Of a DNA stretch of 64,000 bases, positions 8,459-16,744 are shown one piece after another (the stretch's first letter is position 1; every line of letters starts with the position of its first letter). Source of the stretch: Chitinophaga niabensis (GTDB taxonomy: Bacteria; Bacteroidota; Bacteroidia; Chitinophagales; Chitinophagaceae); the NCBI RefSeq assembly GCF_900129465.1, contig NZ_FSRA01000001.1, positions 4,156,482 to 4,220,481 on the forward strand, written 5' to 3'. Under the pieces are notes generated by a model. It saw only the letters and a list, made by a program, of their open reading frames with translations, did no database searches and was not told the origin of the DNA. A program made the position numbers and the translations under genes.

Positions 8459-8582
8459 GCTTATCCACAGATAAGCAATCACTATCAACAATTTATCCAC
8501 ATTTCTATTCACAGTATCCACACTCCCACCCTGAAAACAACCTTGAAACGCTGACTAACAGGCACAAATAACCTGTGGAAAA
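8459..8582. promoter_or_regulatory. Cluster of DnaA-box-like sites in the bamD-mraZ divergent region
   Basis: Two exact copies of the DnaA box TTATCCACA lie at 8461-8469 and 8493-8501 in the same orientation. Near matches follow at 8505-8513 (CTATTCACA) and 8514-8522 (GTATCCACA), and one TTTTCCACA lies on the other strand at 8574-8582. The first box sits in a perfect 7-bp inverted repeat (GCTTATC, loop CACA, GATAAGC, 8459-8476). A/T-rich DNA follows (8580-8610). The cluster could be a DnaA-responsive control region for the dcw genes or part of a replication origin; genes on both sides point away from it. The 320-base gap holds no gene besides this and the MraZ repeats. Confidence 0.6.
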
Positions 8583-8610
8583 AATATATAATCTCTTTTT
8601 TCGGTTAAAA

Positions 8611-8645
8611 GTGGGAAAAAGTGTTATTTTGTGTTAGAAAGTAGA
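8611..8645 (+). promoter_or_regulatory. Putative MraZ operator: four direct repeats with 10-bp period
   Basis: GTGGG (8611), GTGTT (8621), GTGTT (8631) and GTAGA (8641) are each separated by five A/T-rich bases. MraZ is known to bind upstream of its own gene at short G-rich direct repeats with this 10-bp period (TGGG-type repeats in E. coli, AAAGTG(T/G) repeats in mollicutes). The first repeat here contains TGGGA, and several units read AAAGTG. They end 21 bases before the mraZ ATG, so binding would autoregulate the dcw cluster. A weak -7 candidate (TTATTTTG, 8624-8631) lies inside the array. Confidence 0.75.
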
Positions 8646-8666
8646 ATTTAGGTACTAAATCAAAGC

Positions 8667-9134
8667 ATGACAGGATTTTTAGGTGAATATGAAGCAACGC
8701 TGGACGCGAAAGGGCGTTTTCTGCTCCCTGCCGGATTTAAACGGCAGATAGCGGAAAGTGCCGGGAACCAGTTTGTGCTGAACCGTGGCTTTGAAAAGTG
8801 CCTGACTTTGTACCCGATGAATGAATGGCAGCCTATACAGGAGCGGATTGGCAAGTTGAATGATTTTGACCCGAAAGTTAGGGAATTCCGCCGCTATTTT
8901 CTCAACGGGGCCACCATCCTGGAACTGGATAGTGCAGGCCGGCTGAACATCCCAAAGAACCTGATGGTTCATGCGGGGTTAGACAAGGATATTGTGCTGA
9001 CGGCGGCCAACAACAAGATTGAGATCTGGGACAAAACGAAATACCAGGAGTTCTTTGATAATTTTTCACCGGAGGCCTTTAGCAGCTTAGCGCAACAGGT
9101 AATGACCGGAGAGGGACCAAATTTGGGATTGTAA
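8667..9134 (+). CDS. mraZ: Transcriptional regulator MraZ
   Basis: 155 residues, normal length. Two tandem SpoVT/AbrB-like half domains: GEYEATLDAKGRFLLPAGF near the N-terminus and LELDSAGRLNIPKNL near residue 90; each contains the D-x-x-GR core that forms the swapped-hairpin DNA-binding fold of a ring-shaped oligomer. MraZ controls the division and wall gene cluster that it heads. The repeats just upstream (8611-8645) fit its known binding pattern. It is followed by rsmH after ten bases. Confidence 0.97.
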   Translation: MTGFLGEYEATLDAKGRFLLPAGFKRQIAESAGNQFVLNRGFEKCLTLYPMNEWQPIQERIGKLNDFDPKVREFRRYFLNGATILELDSAGRLNIPKNLMVHAGLDKDIVLTAANNKIEIWDKTKYQEFFDNFSPEAFSSLAQQVMTGEGPNLGL

Positions 9135-9144
9135 AGCGGCGCAT

Positions 9145-10053
9145 ATGGAACCATCACAGTATCACCTGCCCGTTCTGCTTCATGAAGTAGTGGAGCATTT
9201 ACAGATCAAACCCAACGGCACTTACGTGGATGTCACTTTTGGCGGCGGAGGACATTCCAGGGCTATCCTGGAAAAACTCGGCCCCCAGGGAAGACTGATT
9301 GTGTTTGATCAGGATGAGGATGCTTACCGTAACCGGATCATCGATGACAGGGTCACTTTCGTCCGCGAGAATTTCCGTCACCTTCACCGCTTCATGAAAC
9401 TGCATAAAGCTTTGGATGCGGATGGGCTACTGGCAGACCTTGGTGTTTCCTCCCATCAGTTTGATACAGGAGCCAGGGGGTTTTCCACCCGTTTTGACGG
9501 AAACCTGGATATGCGGATGGATACCCGTAATGCTAAAACGGCGGCGGACATTCTGCATACCTACTCTGAACAACGGCTTTTGCAGATCTTCCAGGATTAC
9601 GGAGAGGTAACCAACTCCAAAACCCTGGCAAAAACGATCGTACAGTTGCGGAAAGCGCATCCGTTACGCACCATTACTGAATTCAAATCTCTCATACAGC
9701 CTATCGTGAAAGGCAATCCTGCAAAATACCTGGCCCAGGTCTTTCAGGCCCTGCGGATAGAAGTGAATGATGAGCTGGGTGCATTGAAAGACCTGCTCAC
9801 ACAATCACAACAGGTATTGAAGCCGGGAGGTATACTGGCAGTGATCACCTTCCATTCCCTGGAGGACCGGTTGGTGAAGAATTATATGAAAACCGGAAGT
9901 TTTGAAGCCACGGACGATAACCCCTACGCTTTCGAAACACCGCCAAAGCTGTTCAAGCCGGTTACAAAAAAACCGGTTACAGCCAGTGAAGCAGAATTGA
10001 AGGCAAATCCGCGGAGCAGAAGCGCCAAGTTAAGGATCGCAGAAAAAGTATAA
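9145..10053 (+). CDS. rsmH: 16S rRNA (cytosine1402-N4)-methyltransferase RsmH
   Basis: 302 residues. The N-terminal YHLPVLLHEVVEHL and VDVTFGGGGHSRAIL are the family signature and SAM-binding motif I; DLGVSSHQFDTGARGFS is the second conserved block, and TFHSLEDRLVK near residue 235 the third. It methylates N4 of C1402 in the decoding centre of 16S rRNA. The C-terminus NPRSRSAKLRIAEK is standard. Second gene of the dcw cluster, directly after mraZ, as in most bacteria. After it come about 100 bases without a gene before the ftsL-like gene. Confidence 0.97.
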   Translation: MEPSQYHLPVLLHEVVEHLQIKPNGTYVDVTFGGGGHSRAILEKLGPQGRLIVFDQDEDAYRNRIIDDRVTFVRENFRHLHRFMKLHKALDADGLLADLGVSSHQFDTGARGFSTRFDGNLDMRMDTRNAKTAADILHTYSEQRLLQIFQDYGEVTNSKTLAKTIVQLRKAHPLRTITEFKSLIQPIVKGNPAKYLAQVFQALRIEVNDELGALKDLLTQSQQVLKPGGILAVITFHSLEDRLVKNYMKTGSFEATDDNPYAFETPPKLFKPVTKKPVTASEAELKANPRSRSAKLRIAEKV

Positions 10054-10156
10054 TAGCGCCGGTTACTTCCATCCTATCCCCTAGTTACTGAGAAAAGAAT
10101 TTTGAGAATAAACTGTTGCTAAACCTTGTAATGTGTTGCAGGAAGAAGAAAAGCAT

Positions 10157-10510
10157 ATGAATGAAGAAGCAGGTGCGGAAGCACTTCCACAGGAGCCAAA
10201 AAGAGAATGGCGCCTGCGGATCAACTACCAGCTCATCACGCAGAACCTTCCCTTCCTCCTTTTCCTGGCAGTACTGGCACTGGTGTATATCGCCAACAGT
10301 CATCTGGCAGAAAAAAAGGTCCGCCGCATCAACAAGCTCAGCAAAGAGATAAAAGAATTGAAATGGGAATATCTGAGCGTGAAAAGCGAACTGATGTTCC
10401 GGAGCAAATTAAGTGAAGTAAGCAAAGCCGTGGAACCGCTGGGGTTGAAAGAACTGAATGCACCACCGCAACGCATTGAAGTGAAAACGGAAAAAGCGGA
10501 ACAACAATAA
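10157..10510 (+). CDS. ftsL: FtsL-like cell division protein
   Basis: 117 residues from the ATG at 10157, preceded by an AG-rich GGAAGAAGAAAAG stretch; a GTG 24 bases earlier is a weaker start. A short cytoplasmic part rich in Glu is followed by one membrane segment (LPFLLFLAVLALVYIANSH, about residues 30-48) and a periplasmic heptad-rich helix (KKVRRINKLSKEIKELKWEY). This layout, size and place between rsmH and ftsI identify the Bacteroidota FtsL-like protein, which with its divisome partners activates septal wall synthesis. Sequence similarity in this family is low, so the call rests mainly on topology and position. Confidence 0.85.
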   Translation: MNEEAGAEALPQEPKREWRLRINYQLITQNLPFLLFLAVLALVYIANSHLAEKKVRRINKLSKEIKELKWEYLSVKSELMFRSKLSEVSKAVEPLGLKELNAPPQRIEVKTEKAEQQ

Positions 10511-10542
10511 TATTCATTAGATACTGATACCTGACCCGGCAA

Positions 10543-12645
10543 ATGGAAATTAAAAAGGACATACTATGGCGAGCTTATCTGTGCTTAATTGGCATGGGGA
10601 TCTTTGCTGTGGCTATCCTCGGCAAGGTATTCTATATACAACATGTGAAAGGCGATTACTGGCGCAGTATGTCTGACAGCCTGCATACCTCCTATATGGA
10701 CCTTGATGCAGACCGTGGCACGATCTATTCCGAAGAAGGACGCATGCTTTCTACCTCCATTCCCTACTTCGACATCCGGATAGATTTTCAGGCAGACGGG
10801 CTGATGGATAAGAAAGCCAACATCTTCAAGGATAATATAGACTCTCTCTCCGTCCGCCTGGCGGCCCTGTTCATGGATCGTTCCGCAAATGCATACAAGA
10901 AGTTGCTCGAGGAAGGATACAAGGATAAGGACCGCTACTTTCTTCTTAAAAGAGATATCAAATTCGATGACTACCAGGAACTGCGGACCTTTCCAATGTT
11001 CCGGCTCGGAAGGAATAAAAGCGGGCTCATCGCTGAGACTAAAAACAAAAGGATCAACCCTTTCAAACTACTGGCCAATCGTACGATTGGCCTTGCGCGT
11101 GAAAACTCGCAGAACGTAGGACTGGAAAGAACGTATAACGAAAGCCTGAATGGTGTTACCGGTAAACGCCTCATGCGCCGCATCGCGGGAAACACTTTTA
11201 TGCCGGTGGAAGGATTTGACATCGAACCTGAAAACGGGAAAGATGTGATCACCACCCTGGATGTGAACATGCAGGACATTGCCGAGAACGCACTCATGAA
11301 AATGCTGGTGCAGAACGAAGCAGAACACGGTACCTGCATACTCATGGAAGTGAAAACCGGTAAGATCAAAGCCATTGCCAACCTGGGCCGTCAAAAGGAT
11401 GGCAGCTATTGGGAGGATCTGAACTATGCCCTGCAGGTGGGAGAACCCGGCTCTACTTTCAAACTGGCCACAATGATTGCCGTATTGGAAGATGGATTTG
11501 TAACACCTAATAATACGGTGGACCTGAACTATGGCAGATGGCCGGTAGGTAAAAGAGTGGTGTATGATTCCGAACCACATCACCTGACCACGGTAACCAT
11601 TAAACGTGCATTTGAAAGAAGCTCGAATGTAGGGATGGCTAAACTGGCCTATCAATATTATTATAAGAACCCGAATGAGTTCGCTAATCACTTTAAAAGA
11701 TTACACCTCGATACACCTACTGGAATTGACATTGTAGGGGAAGGGAAACCGGTGATCAAAACAACCGCTTCCCGCAGCTGGAGTGCCAGCACCCTGCCCT
11801 GGATGGCTTTTGGATATGAAGTATTACAAAGCCCTCTGCAAACAGCCATGCTCTATAATGCAGTGGCTAACAACGGAAAGATGATGCGGCCTTACCTCGT
11901 AAACGCCATTATGGAGTTTGGTAAACCGGTAAAATCGTTTGAACCCACAGTTGTGCTGGACAGCATCTGCTCTCCCCGTACACTGGCACAGCTGAAAGAT
12001 ATGCTGGAAGGTGTGGTGCTGAATGGTACCGCAGTAAAACTGCAAACACCTTACTACCGTATCGCCGGCAAAACTGGTACAGCACTGGTAGCTAACGGAA
12101 ACCGCGGATATGCGGATAAGATCTACCAGTCTTCATTTGCAGGTTATTTCCCTGCGGACGACCCGCAATTCACCTGCGTAGTGGTGATCAAAAATAAACC
12201 CCATGCTGCAAAGTTCTATGGAGGAACTGTAGCTGGGCCTGTGTTCAGGGAAGTAGCGGATAAATTGTATGCGCTGGCTATTCAGAAACCCCGTCCTATA
12301 AACGGCGTTTCAGTACTGGACACACTCATGGCCATGAAAGGTGGCAAAGGAAGTGAATGGCGCAGCGTGGTAACGGCATTGAACTTACCCTGGCAAGGCG
12401 TGATCAACAACTCTAACTGGGTAAGTACAGATGTAAAGAACAACAAAGTCAGCTTTGAATCGCTGTCGCAATCCCCGGGCCAGGTACCTGATGTGAAAGG
12501 AATGGGATTGAAAGATGCATTGTACCTGCTGGAAAATGCAGGGCTGAGGGTAGTGATCAAAGGTGCAGGAAGGGTTACATCACAATCCCTGCCTGGCGGT
12601 ACCAATATTGGAAAAGAACAAACAATCATAATAGAACTCGGTTGA
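10543..12645 (+). CDS. ftsI: Penicillin-binding protein, FtsI/PBP3-type transpeptidase with PASTA domain
   Basis: 700 residues. An N-terminal membrane anchor (LCLIGMGIFAVAILGKVFYI) and dimerisation domain with DADRGTIYSEEGRMLSTS precede the transpeptidase domain. Its three active-site motifs are present: S304-T-F-K307 (EPGSTFK), S360-S-N362 and K510-T-G512. A single PASTA domain closes the protein (VPDVKGMGLKDALYLLENAG). FtsI cross-links septal peptidoglycan with FtsW as glycosyltransferase partner. A PASTA tail is common in the dcw PBPs of Bacteroidota and Gram-positives but absent from E. coli FtsI. Its stop overlaps the murE start (TGATG). Confidence 0.96.
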   Translation: MEIKKDILWRAYLCLIGMGIFAVAILGKVFYIQHVKGDYWRSMSDSLHTSYMDLDADRGTIYSEEGRMLSTSIPYFDIRIDFQADGLMDKKANIFKDNIDSLSVRLAALFMDRSANAYKKLLEEGYKDKDRYFLLKRDIKFDDYQELRTFPMFRLGRNKSGLIAETKNKRINPFKLLANRTIGLARENSQNVGLERTYNESLNGVTGKRLMRRIAGNTFMPVEGFDIEPENGKDVITTLDVNMQDIAENALMKMLVQNEAEHGTCILMEVKTGKIKAIANLGRQKDGSYWEDLNYALQVGEPGSTFKLATMIAVLEDGFVTPNNTVDLNYGRWPVGKRVVYDSEPHHLTTVTIKRAFERSSNVGMAKLAYQYYYKNPNEFANHFKRLHLDTPTGIDIVGEGKPVIKTTASRSWSASTLPWMAFGYEVLQSPLQTAMLYNAVANNGKMMRPYLVNAIMEFGKPVKSFEPTVVLDSICSPRTLAQLKDMLEGVVLNGTAVKLQTPYYRIAGKTGTALVANGNRGYADKIYQSSFAGYFPADDPQFTCVVVIKNKPHAAKFYGGTVAGPVFREVADKLYALAIQKPRPINGVSVLDTLMAMKGGKGSEWRSVVTALNLPWQGVINNSNWVSTDVKNNKVSFESLSQSPGQVPDVKGMGLKDALYLLENAGLRVVIKGAGRVTSQSLPGGTNIGKEQTIIIELG

Positions 12646-14111
12646 TGAAGACGCTGCGGGAAATATTATATAATGTGAACATCCTGGCGGTGCAGGGCAA
12701 TAATGATATTGCCGTGCGCGCTTTGAGCATTGATTCACGGCAGATCAAAACAGGCGATGCTTTCATCGCCATTCGTGGTTTTGCGGCAGACGGGCATCAG
12801 TTCATCTCCAAAGCTATTGCATTGGGTGCTTCTGCTGTGATCTGTGAAACACTGCCGGATACCATTTCCCCGGATGTATGTTATGTGCAGGTAAGCAATA
12901 GTGCACAGGCAGGTGGCGTAATGGCCGGTAACTTCTTCGACAATCCTTCCCAGAAACTGACACTGATAGGGGTAACAGGTACAAATGGTAAAACTACCAT
13001 CGCTACCCTCCTGTTCCGTTTGTTCACACAACTGGGGCATCATTGCGGGCTGTTATCTACTGTTCAGAACCAGATAGGCGACAGGATTGTTCCGGCAACA
13101 CATACCACGCCCGATCCCATCAGTCTGAATGCACTACTGGCAGACATGGTAGCGGAAGGTTGTGATTATGCTTTTATGGAAGTAAGCTCCCATGCTATTC
13201 ATCAGCAACGGATAGCAGGACTGAGGTTCGCGGGAGGCATCTTCTCCAATATCACGCATGATCACCTAGACTATCACAAAACCTTTGATGAATATATCCG
13301 TGTAAAGAAGTCCTTCTTTGATCAGTTACCAAACAATGCTTTTGCCATCACCAACCTCGATGATAAACGCGGACCGGTGATGCTGCAAAACACCAAAGCC
13401 CGCAAAGCCACTTACAGCCTGCGCAGTATGGCCGACTTTAAAGGTAAGATCATTGAAAACAATATCACGGGCCTTGTGATGCTGGTAGGAGAAAGGGAAG
13501 TACACTTCCGCCTGATCGGTGAGTTCAATGCTTATAACCTCATGGCCGTGTACGGTGCAGCGGTGCTGGCAGGTAAAGACAAGGATGAAGTACTGGCTGC
13601 ACTCAGTGATCTGAAAGGAGCTGAAGGCCGCTTTGATTATATCATTTCCAAAGAGCAACGTGTGATCGGTATTGTTGACTATGCCCACACACCGGATGCT
13701 TTGCTCAATGTGCTGGCCACCATCAAAAATCTCCGCCAGGGCCATGAGCAGATCATTACCGTGGTAGGTTGCGGTGGAGACAGGGATACAACCAAACGCC
13801 CGGTGATGGGAGAAGTAGCTGCAGAACATAGTGATAAAGTGATCTTTACTTCGGATAATCCCCGTTCTGAAGATCCGGGAGAGATCATCCGCCAGATGGA
13901 AGCAGGTGTTGGAGTGCATCAACGTAAAAAGGTTATTTCCCTTTCCGATCGTAAGGAAGCTATCAAAACCGCCTGCAGCTTTGCAAAGCAGGAAGATATC
14001 ATCCTCATTGCCGGGAAAGGTCATGAAAAATACCAGGAGATCAATGGGGTAAAACATCCTTTTGACGATAAACAAGTGTTGCTGGAAATGTTCGCGCTGT
14101 TAGAAAAATAA
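12645..14111 (+). CDS. murE: UDP-N-acetylmuramoyl-tripeptide synthetase MurE
   Basis: 488 residues from the ATG at 12645, which overlaps the ftsI stop by one base. It adds the third amino acid to UDP-MurNAc-L-Ala-D-Glu in the cytoplasm. The P-loop GVTGTNGKTTIATL is near residue 108, SSHAIHQQRIAGL and DHLDYHKTFDEY follow, and the DNPR motif at 404-407 is the one that selects meso-diaminopimelate rather than lysine. GKGHEKYQE near the C-terminus is also characteristic. So the wall should be of the meso-DAP type, as expected for Gram-negative bacteria. Confidence 0.97.
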   Translation: MKTLREILYNVNILAVQGNNDIAVRALSIDSRQIKTGDAFIAIRGFAADGHQFISKAIALGASAVICETLPDTISPDVCYVQVSNSAQAGGVMAGNFFDNPSQKLTLIGVTGTNGKTTIATLLFRLFTQLGHHCGLLSTVQNQIGDRIVPATHTTPDPISLNALLADMVAEGCDYAFMEVSSHAIHQQRIAGLRFAGGIFSNITHDHLDYHKTFDEYIRVKKSFFDQLPNNAFAITNLDDKRGPVMLQNTKARKATYSLRSMADFKGKIIENNITGLVMLVGEREVHFRLIGEFNAYNLMAVYGAAVLAGKDKDEVLAALSDLKGAEGRFDYIISKEQRVIGIVDYAHTPDALLNVLATIKNLRQGHEQIITVVGCGGDRDTTKRPVMGEVAAEHSDKVIFTSDNPRSEDPGEIIRQMEAGVGVHQRKKVISLSDRKEAIKTACSFAKQEDIILIAGKGHEKYQEINGVKHPFDDKQVLLEMFALLEK

Positions 14112-14135
14112 AATCAGAGATCACGATCCATTTAT

Positions 14136-15389
14136 ATGTTATACTACTTATTCAATTATCTAAAAACAGAATTTAACTACACCGGTACCGGAATGTGGCA
14201 ATTCATCACCTTCCGGGTAACGATGGCGTTATTACTGTCACTCGCGATCTCTTTGCTTTTTGGTAAACGTATTGTCAGGTACCTGCAAAAGAAACAGATC
14301 GGCGAAACGATCCGTGATCTGGGCCTGGAAGGGCAGGTAAGCAAAAAAGGCACTCCCACCATGGGTGGCCTGATCATCCTGGCTGCCATCGTGATCCCTA
14401 CTATCCTTTTTGCCCGGGTATTGAATGTATACATCCTGCTCATCCTGCTTTGCACCATCTGGCTGGGATTGATCGGGTTTATTGATGACTATATCAAAGT
14501 ATTTAAAAAGAATAAAGAAGGACTTGCCGGAAGGTTTAAAATACTGGGGCAGATAGGGCTTGGGCTCATCGTGGGGCTTACCCTGTATTTCAATGACAAT
14601 GTGGTGATCTCCCGTGAAGTAATGAACGGTAAAAAGATGCCGGCGAATGAAAGAGTGATCAATAGTTCCGAAAGGGTAACCGTAGATGGGCAAAAGTTTG
14701 TGGACGTTAAAACACCAATCACCACCATTCCTTTCGTAAAGAACCATGAATTCAATTATTCCAAACTGATCTCCTGGATAGGGCCCGGTGCGGAGAAATA
14801 CACTTTCATCCTGTACACCCTGATCGTGATCGTTATCATTGTAGCCGTGTCCAATGGTGCCAATCTTACGGATGGACTGGATGGGCTGGCAACAGGCGTT
14901 TCCGCAGTGATAGGGATCTGCCTTGGCATTTTTGCTTATGTGAGCGGTAACATCAAGTTTGCGGAGTACCTCAATATTATGTACATCCCCAACCTCGGTG
15001 AACTCTCCATATTCATTGCAGCCCTGGTAGGAGCCTGTGTAGGTTTCCTCTGGTACAACGCTTTCCCTGCCCAGGTTTTTATGGGTGATACAGGCAGTCT
15101 CGCACTGGGAGGCATCATTGCATCACTGGCCATTATTGTGAGAAAAGAATTGCTGATCCCCATCTTCTGCGGTGTGTTCCTGGTAGAAAACCTGAGCGTA
15201 CTGATCCAGGTGAGCTATTTCAAATACACGAAGAAGAAGTATGGTGAAGGAAGAAGGGTATTCTTAATGAGTCCCCTGCATCACCATTATCAGAAGCTGG
15301 GATATCATGAAAGTAAGATCTCTGTGCGGTTCTGGATTGTGACGGTGATGTGTGTGGTATTTGCCATTGCTACATTAAAAATGAGATAA
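14136..15389 (+). CDS. mraY: Phospho-N-acetylmuramoyl-pentapeptide transferase MraY
   Basis: 417 residues, longer than the roughly 360 of E. coli MraY because of an inserted loop of about 60 residues after the fifth membrane segment (around [18 protein letters not shown] and [15 protein letters not shown]). Such an insert is usual in Bacteroidota. The catalytic core is intact: [41 protein letters not shown] and the [11 protein letters not shown] histidines. It transfers phospho-MurNAc-pentapeptide from UDP to undecaprenyl phosphate, making lipid I at the inner membrane. murD follows after five bases. Confidence 0.97.
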   Translation: MLYYLFNYLKTEFNYTGTGMWQFITFRVTMALLLSLAISLLFGKRIVRYLQKKQIGETIRDLGLEGQVSKKGTPTMGGLIILAAIVIPTILFARVLNVYILLILLCTIWLGLIGFIDDYIKVFKKNKEGLAGRFKILGQIGLGLIVGLTLYFNDNVVISREVMNGKKMPANERVINSSERVTVDGQKFVDVKTPITTIPFVKNHEFNYSKLISWIGPGAEKYTFILYTLIVIVIIVAVSNGANLTDGLDGLATGVSAVIGICLGIFAYVSGNIKFAEYLNIMYIPNLGELSIFIAALVGACVGFLWYNAFPAQVFMGDTGSLALGGIIASLAIIVRKELLIPIFCGVFLVENLSVLIQVSYFKYTKKKYGEGRRVFLMSPLHHHYQKLGYHESKISVRFWIVTVMCVVFAIATLKMR

Positions 15390-15394
15390 GGCCC

Positions 15395-16729
15395 ATGAAA
15401 CTCGTTATACTGGGAGCTGGAGAAAGCGGGATCGGTGCAGCATTGCTGGGAAAACAAAAGGGATTTGAAGTATTTGTTTCAGACGGCGGTCAGATCAAAG
15501 ACATCTATAAACAGGAGCTGGCGGTGAATAATATCCCTTTTGAAGAAGGGCACCACTCCTGGAATATTATACTGGAGGCGGATGAAATTGTGAAAAGTCC
15601 GGGTATACCGGAAAAGTCCGAGTTGATGAAGAAAGTGAGGGAGCGTGGTGTATCAGTGATCTCAGAGATCGAATTTGCGTGGCGCTTCAGTAAGGACAAA
15701 AAGATCATTGCCATCACGGGTAGTAACGGTAAAAGCACCACAACGGCGCTCACTTACCACATTTTCAGAACAGCCGGCCTTAACGCCGCACTGGTTGGTA
15801 ACATTGGCATCAGCTATGCCCGCCAGGTAGCCTTAGAGCCTGCAGACTATTATGTTATAGAGATCAGCAGCTTTCAGCTGGACGATATACGTGATTTCAA
15901 ACCGGATGTAGCTATCCTCCTGAACATCACACCGGACCATCTGGACCGCTATGATTATAAAATGGAAAACTATGTGGCATCAAAATTCCGCATAGCCATG
16001 AATCAAACGAAGGAGGATTTTTTCATTTACTGTAAAGACGATCCAGAGATCAGGCATTATTTAGAAACGAAACCCATTTATTCAGAACCAATACCTTTTA
16101 GCATTATGGAACCATTGAAAGAAGGTGGATTTATAGAAAACGAACAATTGAATATTCACGTGAAAGACGAGCCGGTAATTATGTCTATGTATGACCTGGC
16201 ATTAAAAGGAAAGCACAATTTGTATAATTCAATGGCAGCAGGGATAGCAGGTCGCACAATGGATATCCGGAAAGAAAAGATCCGGGAAAGCCTGGCTTCA
16301 TTCAAGAGCCTGGAGCACCGTATGGAATATGTAGCCACGGTGCGTGGTGTAGACTTTATAAACGACAGCAAGGCTACTAACGTGAATTCAGTATGGTTCG
16401 CATTGGAAAGTATGGAACGCCCTGTAGTTCTTATTATGGGCGGTGTGGATAAAGGCAATGATTACAGTGCCATCCGTGACCTGGTACGTGAAAAAGTGAA
16501 GGCCATCATTTGCCTGGGCGTAGATAACCGCCCCATCCACGAAGGTCTTTCCAAAGACATAGAAGTAATGGTGAATACGGACAATATGAAGGATGCCGTT
16601 GCGGCCGCCTTCCAGATGTCCAGCAAAGGAGATGTAGTACTGCTCTCCCCTGCCTGCGCCAGCTTTGACCTCTTCAAGAATTATGAAGAGAGAGGCCGCC
16701 AGTTTAAGGAAGCAGTGAGAGAACTTTAA
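15395..16729 (+). CDS. murD: UDP-N-acetylmuramoylalanine-D-glutamate ligase MurD
   Basis: 444 residues from the ATG at 15395, which directly precedes the Rossmann-like start KLVILGAGESGIGAA; an earlier in-frame codon inside mraY is not credible. It adds D-glutamate to UDP-MurNAc-L-alanine. The ATP-binding loop ITGSNGKSTTTAL, the ISSFQLDDI and NITPDHLDRYDY blocks, the RMEYVATVRGVDFINDSKAT segment typed here as FINDSKATN, and SPACASFDLFKNYEERG near the C-terminus are all standard. Part of the tightly packed dcw operon. Confidence 0.97.
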   Translation: MKLVILGAGESGIGAALLGKQKGFEVFVSDGGQIKDIYKQELAVNNIPFEEGHHSWNIILEADEIVKSPGIPEKSELMKKVRERGVSVISEIEFAWRFSKDKKIIAITGSNGKSTTTALTYHIFRTAGLNAALVGNIGISYARQVALEPADYYVIEISSFQLDDIRDFKPDVAILLNITPDHLDRYDYKMENYVASKFRIAMNQTKEDFFIYCKDDPEIRHYLETKPIYSEPIPFSIMEPLKEGGFIENEQLNIHVKDEPVIMSMYDLALKGKHNLYNSMAAGIAGRTMDIRKEKIRESLASFKSLEHRMEYVATVRGVDFINDSKATNVNSVWFALESMERPVVLIMGGVDKGNDYSAIRDLVREKVKAIICLGVDNRPIHEGLSKDIEVMVNTDNMKDAVAAAFQMSSKGDVVLLSPACASFDLFKNYEERGRQFKEAVREL

Positions 16730-16744
16730 TCATAAATAACAAGC

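Noticed and set aside
13326-14075. 249-codon open frame on the minus strand opposite murE
   Set aside because: It lies wholly within murE, whose motifs are all intact, and its translation has no recognisable domain or signal.
15350-15394. Fifteen-residue extension of MurD overlapping mraY
   Set aside because: It is the out-of-frame end of mraY; the ATG at 15395 starts directly at the glycine loop.
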